Positions 1 through 12,177 are shown, counted from the first letter of the stretch. The stretch is DNA of 64,000 nt from Rhizoctonia solani (GCF_016906535.1 NC_057382.1:682001-746000), one strand, 5' to 3'. Translations and numbers: made by a program. The notes: generated by a model not told the origin, from the letters alone.

Positions 1-402
1 CTAGCATTTTAATTTGTACCTTCTTGTATGTCGAACCTCTTTTGCTTTTGTTGCTATCTTGGGGGTCATCAGTACCCTATGGAGTTTGGTGAAAATAGAA
101 CTACATGGGGTCACCAAGTAGTTGGGCGAGGAAATACAAACGTAGATTTCTTTTATATTCATGATTTTGTGTTATTCATAAGTTAGTGCCGCCGAAGCTA
201 CTCGAAGGGGTCAGCGGAGGGCGCTAAATGGGCGTGGGCAATATATTTTCCTCCTACGAACATAAAAACGTCAAAATCGCGCAATGCCGGCAGTTTTAAT
301 CAAAAGTTGTTTCCCTCCGAGGTCTTCTAAAGTGGAATTGAAACTAAAAGGACCAGCATTGTAGAGAGTTCCTCGTAAGAAAGAAAAGGAATTTATTGTG
401 TA

Positions 403-1611
403 TATATAGCCAATTAAGTGCATACAAATAGAGTCATAATCGACGAAATGGCCCCCAGCTAGAACTTGCAGCTGCGAATCGAAAGCACGACAGAGTTAGC
501 GCTCGCATTAGAGGGAGGAAGGGGGAGGGGGGGAACGAAGATAGCAAGAGAGAGAGAAAGGGTTATGCCGAAAGAGAAAGAGAGAAAGAGAGAAAGAGAG
601 AAAGAGAAAAGATCAAAACGGATCACTCACTTGGCATTCGACTTGTTCTCCGTCAGCATAGGAGGCTCCTGGCTCTTGTCGTTGCCCTGGTACGTGTTGC
701 AGATCGACTTGACGCTTGTGTACGAGTTCGTCTTCGTGTCGATCGTCGCTACATCCCCGTAGTTCGAGTTCACGCCTGCGAGCACCTTGCCGTTGCGAGC
801 GATGATGTTGCTGATCTGCACCTCGCGCTTCACCTGCGTGCTGCAGTTGCCGCACGATCGATAGAGCTTGCCGAAGTCCTGGACGCAGTACGAGTCGATC
901 TTGACAAGACCTGGACGAGACTGATGAGGAAACTCCAAGCTCTGAGCTGGGATTACAACTCACCTCCGCCGTTGTGCTGAATGACCTTGTCGTCGGCGTT
1001 CTTGGCGCCTCCGCCGGTGATGGTGGTCGTACCGGAGCTCTGCCTGATGGTGATTGCGTCCTCGCATACGTCCTCGAACCAGACGTTGCGGATGGTGCAA
1101 GGTCCCTTGCAGTGGACGCCCTCGTTTTGGTTTTTGCCGATCACGGCATTGCTAGTGGATATATGCGCATGAGTATACATACGTGTGTGCATGTGATGGA
1201 ATAAAGGCCGCAGACAGTAGGCTACTTACGATAGGGTAGCGCCGGACTCGAGCAGGAAGACAGCATCCTTGTCGCCACCTTCCTTCTGGCCACCGCATGT
1301 GACACCGCGGTGGTAGCGGAGGTTCTTGCCTGTGAGTACGTGGTTGAACGTTGTTTGAGTGAGCGTCGAGCAATGGTAGGCCTGGATGCAAGAACTGCTT
1401 ACCGTCAAAGGACTCGCCGGCCTTGATGGTGCGAGCGGCATCGAACTTGACGTCGGTGGATGAAGATGGGTTCGGGAACGAGCAGCTGGCTGCCCGTTTT
1501 TCAGAAGGTGCAGCGAGCGCGGTTTGGGCAAGGACGCCGGCGATGACGGTCAAGGTAGCGAAAGAGATATGAACCATAGTATACTAGTAGTAGAGGTAGT
1601 AGAGGTAGTAG
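403..1611. repeat. Left arm of a 1.2 kb inverted repeat carrying pectate lyase copy 1
   Basis: This arm is the reverse complement of 2478-3693. Homology begins 34 bases upstream of the ATG of each gene and ends about 55 bases past each stop codon. Within the coding exons I find no difference. The two differences I see are in and near the last intron: the GA-rich microsatellite at 562-612 is 8 bases longer here... more exactly the two copies are offset by 8 bases across it, and one G/C run near 523-535 is 7 bases here and 6 in the other arm. The 866-base spacer (1612-2477) is not symmetrical. Confidence 0.95.
459..1577 (-). CDS. Pectate lyase, PL3 family, secreted (copy 1)
   Basis: The gene encodes a secreted pectate lyase that would cleave de-esterified pectin by beta-elimination in the plant cell wall. 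Five exons are joined (1403-1577, 1230-1329, 964-1151, 631-910, 459-471) by GT..AG introns of 73, 78, 53 and 159 nt, giving 251 residues, normal for the family. Residues 1-22 form a signal peptide, followed by a KR site that suggests propeptide removal. PL3 hallmarks are the motifs [22 protein letters not shown] and [10 protein letters not shown], with many conserved cysteines. Protein and exons are the same as copy 2. A TATA box lies about 110 bases upstream. Family assignment is from recognised motifs; activity is inferred. Confidence 0.92.
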
Positions 1612-1682
1612 AGGTAGTCAAGCAAGCTGTTCTTGTTGTGAGACTGAACTGATGATGCTTCACAGTGTAATCCGCGTCCTAC

Positions 1683-1689
1683 TTTTATA
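1683..1689 (-). promoter_or_regulatory. TATA box of pectate lyase copy 1
   Basis: The minus strand reads CTATAAAAGT here, a canonical TATA element about 106-112 bases before the ATG at 1577. It lies in the non-repeated spacer, so it is private to this copy. Confidence 0.65.
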
Positions 1690-2383
1690 GTCATCCAAGA
1701 CTATAGTACGCTCCACCCCTGAGCTATCACCGACTATGAACGAGCCTCAACGGCCCGTTGCACATGGTACCCACGAATTATCTCATTGTCCAAAGTCAGC
1801 GGATTCAGCGGGCACGGTCGCTTAGTGCTCGCGACGGCGACCAGCGCGCCTTTTTTCCTTCGTCATGCCAAGCCAATCTTGACGTGTCGCTATTTTCATC
1901 CTTCTCACAGTGCTTGATTGTTGATTTTTCAGAGTAAAAGGGCACAAGATGGTAGAAACAGTAATCGGTGGAAACAAGCGTGTATATATTTGATTTGTTG
2001 ATGAAATAATTCAACTTAAGCGACCGTGGAAGAACCTTATACAACCATGCCGAACCCCGATATAAATTAACCATACAGATGCAATTTGTAACGCATGATA
2101 TCCAAAAGGCATCACCTGGCTGGATTGCAGCGCGGGGTATGGTTTCGGTGAGTGTGAAGCTCACGATGGTGGTTATGGCAGAGTCAAAAGTGGGCAAATG
2201 CAAGGCACTGCACTCCATGTATTGGACCGACACGTCATAACATTGTGATGAAATGCAACGGTCCGGACTGAAACTGAGTAATCAGTGGAACCACGAGTGA
2301 GCTTAAGGTGTTCACGACACACGCTCGAACTGTTAGATAGTCTACTTTTCTTGGCAATAACATTTCGCTTGGCTCTAGAGCTG

Positions 2384-2390
2384 TATAAGT
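2384..2390 (+). promoter_or_regulatory. TATA-like box of pectate lyase copy 2
   Basis: The sequence GTATAAGTAC sits about 125 bases before the ATG at 2512. It is weaker than the box of copy 1 and has different flanks. Confidence 0.5.
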
Positions 2391-2477
2391 ACAGAGGCAG
2401 ATCCCACATTAAACATCAGCACCAGATTGCAACTACCATACCAATTGTAGACTATCTCAAGTCTGTCTTTCAAACCC

Positions 2478-3693
2478 CTACTACCTCTACTACCTCTACT
2501 ACTAGTATACTATGGTTCATATCTCTTTCGCTACCTTGACCGTCATCGCCGGCGTCCTTGCCCAAACCGCGCTCGCTGCACCTTCTGAAAAACGGGCAGC
2601 CAGCTGCTCGTTCCCGAACCCATCTTCATCCACCGACGTCAAGTTCGATGCCGCTCGCACCATCAAGGCCGGCGAGTCCTTTGACGGTAAGCAGTTCTTG
2701 CATCCAGGCCTACCATTGCTCGACGCTCACTCAAACAACGTTCAACCACGTACTCACAGGCAAGAACCTCCGCTACCACCGCGGTGTCACATGCGGTGGC
2801 CAGAAGGAAGGTGGCGACAAGGATGCTGTCTTCCTGCTCGAGTCCGGCGCTACCCTATCGTAAGTAGCCTACTGTCTGCGGCCTTTATTCCATCACATGC
2901 ACACACGTATGTATACTCATGCGCATATATCCACTAGCAATGCCGTGATCGGCAAAAACCAAAACGAGGGCGTCCACTGCAAGGGACCTTGCACCATCCG
3001 CAACGTCTGGTTCGAGGACGTATGCGAGGACGCAATCACCATCAGGCAGAGCTCCGGTACGACCACCATCACCGGCGGAGGCGCCAAGAACGCCGACGAC
3101 AAGGTCATTCAGCACAACGGGGGAGGTGAGTTGTAATCCCAGCTCAGAGCTTGGAGTTTCCTCATCAGTCTCGTCCAGGTCTTGTCAAGATCGACTCGTA
3201 CTGCGTCCAGGACTTCGGCAAGCTCTATCGATCGTGCGGCAACTGCAGCACGCAGGTGAAGCGCGAGGTGCAGATCAGCAACATCATCGCTCGCAACGGC
3301 AAGGTGCTCGCAGGCGTGAACTCGAACTACGGGGATGTAGCGACGATCGACACGAAGACGAACTCGTACACAAGCGTCAAGTCGATCTGCAACACGTACC
3401 AGGGCAACGACAAGAGCCAGGAGCCTCCTATGCTGACGGAGAACAAGTCGAATGCCAAGTGAGTGATCCGTTTTGATCTTTTCTCTCTTTCTCTCTTTCT
3501 CTCTTTCTCTTTCTCTCTTTCTCTTTCGGCATAACCCTTTCTCTCTCTCTTGCTATCTTCGTTCCCCCCTCCCCCTTCCTCCCTCTAATGCGAGCGCTAA
3601 CTCTGTCGTGCTTTCGATTCGCAGCTGCAAGTTCTAGCTGGGGGCCATTTCGTCGATTATGACTCTATTTGTATGCACTTAATTGGCTATATA
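2478..3693. repeat. Right arm of the inverted repeat carrying pectate lyase copy 2
   Basis: Reverse complement of 403-1611. The inner end falls inside a run of CTACCTCTA-type units just upstream of the ATG, and the copies diverge there by unit number. The outer end is at GGCTATATA, after which the flanks are unrelated. Confidence 0.95.
2512..3637 (+). CDS. Pectate lyase, PL3 family, secreted (copy 2)
   Basis: Second copy of the secreted PL3 pectate lyase, in the opposite orientation. Exons are 2512-2686, 2760-2859, 2938-3125, 3179-3458 and 3625-3637; splicing keeps one frame and gives 251 residues ending NCKF. The signal peptide, the cysteine-rich beta-helix motifs and all splice sites match copy 1. 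The last intron contains a CT-rich microsatellite and a poly-C tract, the only places where the copies differ. The start was chosen because it opens a good signal peptide; the next upstream sequence is the repeat boundary. Identity of the coding parts beside diverged promoters suggests a very recent duplication or gene conversion; an assembly artefact is not excluded. Confidence 0.92.
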
Positions 3694-4448
3694 AATGGTT
3701 TTGGAGAGCACATGACAGTTCCTTAAATTGGTCTGATCATATTACTTCAATTCGGAAAAGTCGGCATTCCATTAGGGTATACGCATCTTTCGTATGTACT
3801 GACTTATCAATCAAAGGGACCAAAGGGGAGAAATGGTGTATCTATCACCTACTACTAATTCATTTATCCTCTGGCTGTTATATATGGGAAAAAGATTTTG
3901 ATTATTAAACCATGACGTTTCATAGGCTATTCTACCGGACTTAGTGGTAGTTAACCCAAGTGCTCCAAATATATACATACATAATTATGTTACTGAAAAC
4001 AGAAATAACCTATGCGCGTTGATAATACTTTTGGTACAAAGGAGTTGAGAGGAATAATATTAATAAAACCATGGACCTCCGCAATTTTTGCTCAAGCTCA
4101 CATTGTCTATCCTGCCTGGTGCTGGTTGCTTGAACGTTTATCTATGATTAATGTTGTACTGCTGTAAAAGTATGCTCGTGTTTTCTACACTTGCACACTT
4201 ATTGTGTACTACACAATTGATGTCTACTGGTTTCATTCACCTTGAGAGGGTGGCAATGCTCAAAGTTGTTTGCTATTCATATTCTGCTCAATGCAGAAGT
4301 CACCCCACTGCCTTCAGCTTAGCTGGAAGTCAGAGATTTCGAATATGGAGCCCACGTGACTTCATAGTTTGCCAGGCCAGGGCCCTGGTAGCAAAAAGTC
4401 AAGGCAAGGTAAAATAGGAGAACGGGCAATGTGAAAGAAACGACATCC
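3694..4448. other. Intergenic, nothing recognised
   Basis: AT-rich interval with only short open frames lacking splice or family support. I see no RNA gene or repeat in it. Confidence 0.5.
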
Positions 4449-4529
4449 GACGACTGTAGGACTCGAACCTACGCCCTCAGAGAGGAATTGATTTCTAATC
4501 AATCGCAGTAACCACTTTGCTAAGCCGTC
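4449..4529 (-). tRNA. tRNA-Ser (anticodon AGA)
   Basis: The minus strand folds as a class II tRNA of 81 nt. The acceptor stem is GACGGCT with AGTCGTC, the anticodon stem-loop is ATTGA-TTAGAAA-TCAAT with anticodon AGA, there is a long variable arm (TCCTCTCTGAGGG) as expected for serine, and the T arm is GTAGG-TTCGAGT-CCTAC. No intron is present. AGA (read as IGA) decodes UCU and UCC. Confidence 0.93.
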
Positions 4530-4605
4530 TGTGCCACGTGACATTACACACGTCCCTGGAGCTGATGATCGAAATTCGAACGCGCCTTCCCGCCACCATT
4601 ATACC

Positions 4606-7600
4606 ATGTTTATCACTCCATCCAAACGAAAAGCTGGAGAAGGCGAGGAGCCCAATGGGAAGAGAGCGAAAGAAGAACCAAACTCAGCAAATACTTCATA
4701 CGCCAAAAAGATCTATTACCAAGTACTCTGGTTCGTTGGCCTCGGATCTGGTTTGGACAACTACTGACGGCGAGATGCAGGAGAGCCCCCCAGACAAAAA
4801 AGCACAAGACCTGGGATGTGTGTGATTCCGTAATCATATGTTCTCTGATTTGCTAAGCTGTTTGTCTAGGGCGACGGTGTAATAGTCATTACTGGTTCAA
4901 CCTATGAGCTTCTGGATGAGGAGGCTAAGACGTATGCTTCATTCAATTAACAATATTTTAAATGCTAATTATAGTCTATAGCCTCGGTAGCGGGAAGATT
5001 CTTGGGGAGCTCGTAGAGGGGGCGGAAATTAAACTTGGTGGCAGAGAGGTACGGACAAACCTGTCGTTTGCTCGCTCTCCATTCATCCAATGTTTATAAT
5101 GTTTCTAAGGTACAAATAGAGAGGGAGGTTCCTGCCACAGAGTTCTTGTCTGGTAAGATATTCGGCGGGAATGCGTCATCGTATCAACCGGCCGCAAAGT
5201 CGGTCACTCTCAACCCTCGTCAAAGTGGCTTTGTCGCACCAAAGTTCAACACTCCTCGACTGTCCAATGCGGCTAAAGCTATTCCAGATGCGAAGGGCAA
5301 AGGCGTAGATCGCACAAATACCCAAGCGAAGCCGGCTGCAGCCCCACCTCAATCTGTGGTATCGGCCGCAGGTCTGTATTGGACTGCTAATTGGTAGGTC
5401 CGAATAAGCCTCTAAGCTCCCACGTACTCAGGCGCTGGTGAATATCTCAGGCGCCGCCCACAGGCCCGCAAGCACAAAGTATGGGAGGGATCAGGGGCTA
5501 TTTCGCTGGCCGACGGCCAGCTGAAGCTGGTGAACGAGGAAGGACATACGTACGTATCGAAAGCTCTTACTCATACGTCGTCTGAGCTCATTTTCCTTAT
5601 AGTGTTGGAGTCAAGGCTTGGAAGGGGGACCCACCAGATTTTGGGGACGTGATTATCGTTGGAGGGCATGAAGTACGCACATTTCTTGGAAACTTAAACC
5701 CCACGACCTTACCAGGGCTCTCATACTAGGCGGAAATCGACGCGCCTCTGTCCAGCGTTGAATACGCAGCATCATTTAGGCCCCCTACAGTTCGCGTGGT
5801 CTCGGTCGAAGGGACAGGCGAGGATGCCATTGACGGTGCACCGGCGGCGGAAATCGACCTTACATATGATGTGTCCCCGGTCAAGAGCAAATCTCCTGCC
5901 AAGAATGGCACAACTCGCCCTTTTACTGGGCAACCTCTTTCCAAATTCTCTATCAATGCGACACGTAAACCAACCAATCATGCGTTCAGGCCACCCACGA
6001 TGAAGACCGTCGAAACTGGAGTTGGGGCAACAGGTTGTTGGACTTCCAATTGGTACGATCTTGCAACGATTTGAATTTGTATGTACTGACTCGTACTAGG
6101 CGCAAACGACAGACCAAGAAACACAAATCATGGGAAGGCTCCGGAATCGTCGAACTTACCAACAATACGATGAAGCTTTACAATGACAAGGGCCGCCTGT
6201 AAGCATCAATTTGATATGGGGCTATGATTCAGTTGAGAACGATCGACCAGGCTCAAGACGATGAGGTGGAAGTCCGAGGTGCCACTCACTGGTGTCACCT
6301 TTTCGATAGACAATCTCGAAGTCCGTATGAACTAGCGCATATTTCCGAGGCTCTGTCTAATATTAAATTATCATTGTCTAGGTGGAACTTCAGACTCCAG
6401 TGCCTATGGAAGACCTCGAATCAAAGACCTGCTTCGAGCCTGGGTACTCGCCCCCCGGAACATCGACCAGCCTGGCACCTATCGCCGCCAATTCCACTTA
6501 TGTTGCTCCTCGTTCGTTCTATGCTGCTCCAGAGAAGAAAGAGAAGCCCCCTGGCCCTTTGTGAGTTCTTCTACCACTACCTTATAACCATGCTATATTT
6601 TCGATAGGTACGACCCGGATGCAGATGGAGCTCTTGTCATGCCAACTCCGAATGAGGCACACCAGAAGAAATATAACACCAAGTAGGTAATACTAAGTAT
6701 AGCTTGACCCTGCTAATATTATATTGTAGAAACCTCCCGGTAGTGCCAGTAGTAGTCGATCCGATGCTAACTAAATTTTTGCGTCCTCATCAACGAGAAG
6801 GTTGGTTTTTTATTGTCCTTCGCAATGAATGGCTTACTAAGTCCTCTCAGGGATTCAATTCATGTATGAGAGTGTGATGGGAATGAGGACCCGGGAGCAA
6901 CATGGTTGTATCCTTGCGGATGAAATGTGTGTCGCGGTTTCCTCTGACCGCTCGTGTACTAATATTGTTGAAGGGGGTTGGGTAAAACTTTGCAGGTATG
7001 TAACCCCGTTGATTAAGAGTGCTTTGTGCCCATAGTCAAATTTTAGACGATTGCCCTTGTCTGGACGCTGTTACGCAAGTAATATGCATTAAGAGATACA
7101 CTCCATCATGACTGATTCCTGCTCAATAGGCCAGAACCCGTACTACAGCCCATCAGGCGCTGTGCCAGGGGTAATTGGAAAGGCATTAATTGTGTGCCCA
7201 GTGTCGTTAGTCAATGTAAGGATCTTTATTCGTGGATCAGATCAGCGCAATTGTTGATACCACTCTTTCAGAACTGGAGAAAAGAGTTCATAAATGGTGC
7301 GTTTGTGTACCCAACTAATTCTCATCGGTTGATATATTTGACTAGGCTTGGTCGAGACCGCCTTAGGGTATTCGTGGGAGACAAGGACAAGAACAATATC
7401 AAACAATTTATGAACTCGTACGCCAAATCTCACTATCCGAGCTTTGCCTTCAGCTAACGCTCCAGAGCAGGAGAATACACCACGTGCTGATTATTGGCTA
7501 TGAGAAGCTTCGAACGGTCATGTATGTAGTACACTGGAGTTCGTTATTTTGTGACTGATTTGGCTCGCATATAGCGACGATTTAACTTACTGCACGTAAG

Positions 7601-10116
7601 TTGCTCATCTGAGAATGTTAAAGGCTGATTATTGACGGTGGCACGTAGCCCGCCTATTGGACTTATTGTTTGCGACGAAGGTTGGCTCAAATTGACGTTT
7701 CATAGAACTCGAACACAACTGAACGACTGTTGTTAGGTCACCGTCTCAAGTCTGCTCAAGCTAAAACTACCAAAATGTTCGAAGCCCTAAAACGAACACC
7801 TCGACGAATAATTTTGTCAGGTACACCTATTCAGAATGATTTGGGCGAGTTTCATGCTATGGTCGGTCCATTGCGTCTATTGCGTGAATACCTACTGAGC
7901 TCGGCGCAATAGGCAGATTTTTGTAATTCCGGGATGCTTGGTATGTAGAAAATCGAATCCCAGCCTATCGCACTAATCACGGCGTGATGTTTAGAGGAGT
8001 ACCCGCGCTTTCGTAGAATTTACGAAACGCCTATTTTGAAGAGTCGGTCTCCCGAAGCGAGTGCAAAAGATATCGAGCTCGGGGCGGCACGAGCTGCGCA
8101 GGTGAGTGTCTCAATATGGTATGGTTATGTTAGACTCACTCGTCGTACTCAGCTCAATGAGCTCGCCAAATCATTTGTGTTGAGAAGGACCGCAGATATC
8201 CTTACCAACTACCTCCCTCCTAAAACCGAATACGTCTTGTTCGTACAGCCTACGGCACTACAGCTGTCGGTCTTTCAAAAGATCCTTCGCCCGACCATGT
8301 TCAAGATTTGGTTCATGGGCCTACTGCTCGTTCACTTGCCTTGATAACTACCTTGACCAAGATATGCAATAGTCCGATTATGCTTGCCAAACCGGACAAA
8401 GGCGCTGGTGCCGAAAATGGGAAGACGACCCGGACACTTGTTCAGGAAGCTTTGGGGCTTTTACCGCCTGGGGCAGCTCCGGATGACATTACTTTGAGTG
8501 GTGGGTGCACAACTCAAGTTTGGAGCTTGTGATAAATTAACGCCCTATTATTCCAGGTAAACTAATTGCACTTGCCACTCTTCTTAAACAGTTGCGACAA
8601 GTGAGCCACTTTATTACAACCCGTATGACTTTTATTCACATTGATTCAGACAACAGAAGAGAAATGTATACTCGTATCTCACTACACGTCGACACTGAAC
8701 ATTGTGGAGGCATACTGCCGTAGCGTGTATTATACCTATAGTCGTTTGGATGGGTACGTTCCACAGTTGATCACAGTCACGACTGACTAAACGCTGGTCT
8801 TCAGCTCCACTGCAGTGACCAAACGCCAGCAACTTGTTGACGAATTTAACCAAGCCAAGCAGTCGAATAAATGTAAGTCGCGTATGTTAGGAGCCTCTCA
8901 TAAAATCCTCAAAACTATATTTTCGGGCGTAGTTTTATTTCTCCTGAGCGCGAAAGCGGGCGGCGTTGGGCTGAATTTAATTGGTGCTTCCCGGTTAATC
9001 CTAATCGACAGCGACTGGAATCCTTCCCACGACCTACAGTCGATGGCTCGGATTCATCGGTTAGTTTCTGTTTCGCCCACATACCACAGAGGCTAATCCC
9101 ATTGATATGGTTAGTGATGGACAGGTAATATGCGTTGTAGCATCGGCGCTTAATGAAGCCTAACCAATGTGCATGGTAGAAACGCCCCGTTTTTATATAT
9201 CGGTTGATAACGACCGGCACCATTGACGGTATGCTTTCGTCTATTATTCGTGCCATCGCTTTCTCATCATGTGTTTGGTCGATTGAAAAGAGAAAATTTA
9301 TCAACGACAGGTTACCAAGTTGGGCCTGAGTAACTGTAAGACATCCCAGTACCTTGATTGTTTCATCACTCATATGTTGATATGTAGCACTGATGTCCGA
9401 GGTCAGTACGTGCTTGAACATTGTTGCTGTTTCTCAACTCGATCATAGTCATCCGGCAAGGAAGCTAATTCGTCCTCAAAGTCAAGTGCGGACTCTTTCA
9501 CCCAACGAGATGTAAGCAAATTGACATTGGTTGGATTTCCACTCACTGGCGTTTCAGCTGCAAGATATTTTCAGCATTCACCCGCATACTCTATGCCAAA
9601 CTCACGAGCTCTTGCAATGCCATTGTTCAAACAGCGACCATGTTGTGAGCTCGAATGCCAACTCTGATGACGAATCAGAGCTTGTAGACCCCAGTGAACT
9701 AGCCAAGAGCGTTGGCAAGAAGTCTAGGAAAAATGTTATCAACGACTCGGATTCAGATTCCAGTTCAGAGTCCGAGGTAGAAATGGGATTCGTTCCTGCA
9801 TCCCAAGTCAAACCCAGTAAAATGAGTAAAGCGGTGGGTCCGGTCACCTACGCTGCGTGACCAACTTCTGACGAGCGGGTAGGAAAAGAAACGAAGGCGT
9901 GAAGCCCTGGCTTCATTAAGCCAATGGAGGCATATAAATTGCTTCATGGATGGCTGCTCCGAACTTATTCAGGACCCTGTCCTTTTGCACATCCTACAGG
10001 CGGCCGATAGCACTATGGTCTCGAGCTTTCTCGCGGACCAGTCCGGACAACAAAAAGACTGGGGTGGGATGGTTAGCTATGCGTTCGAGAAACGGTCGGG
10101 CTCCCAACTCACTTAG
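4606..10116 (+). CDS. RAD54B/Rdh54-type SNF2 DNA translocase with three ZGRF1-like modules
   Basis: A Swi2/Snf2 ATPase of the Rad54B/Rdh54 (Tid1) group, which remodels Rad51 or Dmc1 filaments on duplex DNA during homologous recombination in the nucleus. Many short introns interrupt it. The N-terminus holds three related modules of the type KKHKxWEGxG (near 4700-5010, 5370-5690 and 6035-6390; DUF2439, now ZGRF1-like). The helicase core follows: RPHQREG, Walker A DEMGLGKT (interrupted by two introns near 6920-6990), [18 protein letters not shown], then motif V/VI parts [11 protein letters not shown] and MARIHRDGQK, then KLGLSNS and an acidic serine-rich tail. The ATG at 4606 was chosen because the frame runs straight into module 1. 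An apparent one-base deletion near 8291 breaks the frame between the two RecA lobes (see findings); it may be a sequence error. Confidence 0.9.
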
Positions 10117-10638
10117 ATTTTGCTCGATCTTGAGCCTTTTCCCCCTCTTTTATCGTTTATTTATTCTAAAACATGTTCTCTCCCACGGCCAAGTAATAGG
10201 CCTAATCATATCGAGGCCGTAACGATCTCTTACACACTCATGTACAATTCAACTAATAGCTGGTCATCCATGACCTCAAGCTCTGGATATATATAAGGCA
10301 ATGTTGTGCATGTATCCAACGTATGCAATGTCGTATATATCAATACAACGCAACATTCTAAGTAGGTCGGGTCGACCCAGTCACTAATTTTCCATATGAC
10401 CATATGGTCACGACAGTGGCTTTGACTTGGCCAAGACATCAAGTCAACTCTACACATGGATATGAACCTTCCGGTCGACATCGGAATTGCTTCATATTGG
10501 TTTGTCCAAATCGAGTAGCCTTTATTCCATGTGGTAACTATTCATATTGACATATTCAGGCTATACCTTTCTCGAGAGGCCAATCATTTCTATATTGACT
10601 CCTTATCTAGGTACAGCAGTCAAGAAGTCACGTTCACG

Positions 10639-11052
10639 CTAGAACCACTGAGTGAATTGCTCCCATGACTTTCTGCGTATACCCAGAAGAAACTCGATAT
10701 CTTGAACTTCCTTTAATGGCGTCATGATTAACCTAAGAAGCTACGAGCGTCACTCACCTCGGCAATTGATGACTATTACATAAAGCCCGACCACACCGAC
10801 GATCCAAGCGGCCAAGCCAACACCAATCAGCAAGAACCCACCTAATTAGATCTTTCCCAGGTATCTAACTTTGCAAACCAGTACTGGATTCAGCCAATTC
10901 AAGAGCGAAACACCCCCCCACCCCCCTTTGTAAAGCATATATGCACTAGCCTTACCCCCTAGCCCAAATTCCAATTCAGTCCACACGTACGCACATCCCG
11001 CGCCCGTCGAAATCGAGACTCATTTCGCCGAAGATGATCAGAACAACCCAAG
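10639..11052 (-). CDS. Tentative small single-pass membrane protein (5' end missing)
   Basis: I do not recognise this family. On the minus strand three putative exons join in one frame: 10991-11052, 10758-10841 and 10639-10700, with donors GTACGT and GTGAGT and acceptors TTAG and CAAG. The product has an Arg-rich segment (RFRRARDVR), one strong transmembrane helix (FLLIGVGLAAWIVGVVGLYV), then NCRDIEFLLG and an end at KSWEQFTQWF. The Arg-rich side before the helix fits a cytosolic N-terminus by the positive-inside rule. The start exon is not resolved; an ATG at 11381 opens MAHAHERIRQVDVSA and could be exon 1. The case rests on frame-compatible splice sites and composition only. Confidence 0.4.
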
Positions 11053-11059
11053 CTCGGAG

Positions 11060-12177
11060 CGTCACACCACCCAATTCGTTATCTCTAACCCCTCGGCCGC
11101 CCCGCATGGTCGCAAGAGGTACCGTGGAGGGTTTGTGACTGGCGTCACTGTAACGCACGTATACGTATACGCCAGCAAAGAGAGAGAGGGGGGGGCTGTT
11201 GGATCAGAGTGCGTTACATGAAAGGGGAAGAGAGGGCATACACATGGGGTATTGTACACACGTTTTGCTCTGCCCGTGTCCATTTTTAGGTATGGGTTGG
11301 CTATCCTGGATCGTACACGGGCCGATGTTGTTCCTGTGCCGAGACGTCGACTTGGCGGATTCGCTCATGGGCGTGCGCCATATCCAGGCACCTTCCAAGC
11401 CCCACACTTTCGAGGGGAGCCAGGGAGCCACGTTCTCACGCATCCCCCCTGGTCAGAGCTTGAGCTTCATCCCATGGCCCGTCAAGCCCGAAAAAGATCA
11501 TGGTCATCAACCCACCCCGAGTTCAATTGGCACATAGTCACAATACAACATAACAGTAGAACAAAACAACAAATTTCCATGTAGATGTGTCATCAGTTTT
11601 TTGTTTCTTCTTTCTTTCTTTCTGTCTTTCTATACACTTTGGAGGCGATAGCAGAAAACGAGATCGATGCAGAGAAATAAGAAAAACCGGGAGGAGAGAG
11701 AGAAAAAAAAACGGAAATTTGTAGCGAGTGTGTGTGTTGGTGCTGTGCCCCCTTTGGGTGGGGTGGGCGGGTCAAGGTCGTTTCAACGGGTCCTGCGAGG
11801 CAGTGTTGGCCAGGCAGGAGGTTAGGGAGGTGTGTGTGCTAAGGAAAGGCAGTTGACGTATGGAACAAGGAGGTACGATAAAAAAGAAAAAGAAAAAGCA
11901 GGGGAAAAAGCCGGGCGGGATAAATAGTCCAAAGACCGAGCTCGGGACGGAATAAAACAATTTGGGGGGTGCAAAGAGACACGAGAGCTCAGTCCGTTTA
12001 AGCATGTTGATGAGGGCGAGGGAGAGCATAGGCATTACAGAGATTGATACATCGAAAGCGGGGTAGGGATCGGCGTGAGGTCGAGGGGGGGCACGAGGAG
12101 GAATTGATTCACTCTAAGGGGGAGGAGAAGAAGGGGAAGGGTGAGGGAACAAAGAGATCAATCCGCAAGAAACATGA
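11060..12177. other. Intergenic and 3' flank of the kinase gene; low complexity
   Basis: This interval holds purine-rich and pyrimidine-rich low-complexity tracts (for example 11590-11720 and 11870-11920) and no convincing gene. It includes the probable 3' untranslated region of the kinase gene that ends at 12178. Confidence 0.4.

Larger units (their letters stand above)
1612..2477. promoter_or_regulatory. Shared spacer with two divergent promoters
   Basis: This 866-base spacer separates the two pectate lyase genes, which are transcribed outward. I find no gene in it. Each side carries its own TATA-like element and the two sides resemble each other only weakly, so the copies probably differ in regulation although their proteins are identical. 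Confidence 0.6.

Noticed and set aside
613..963. Long open frames antisense or in other frames over the pectate lyase exons
   Set aside because: They are shadows of the spliced PL3 gene, and occur symmetrically in both arms.
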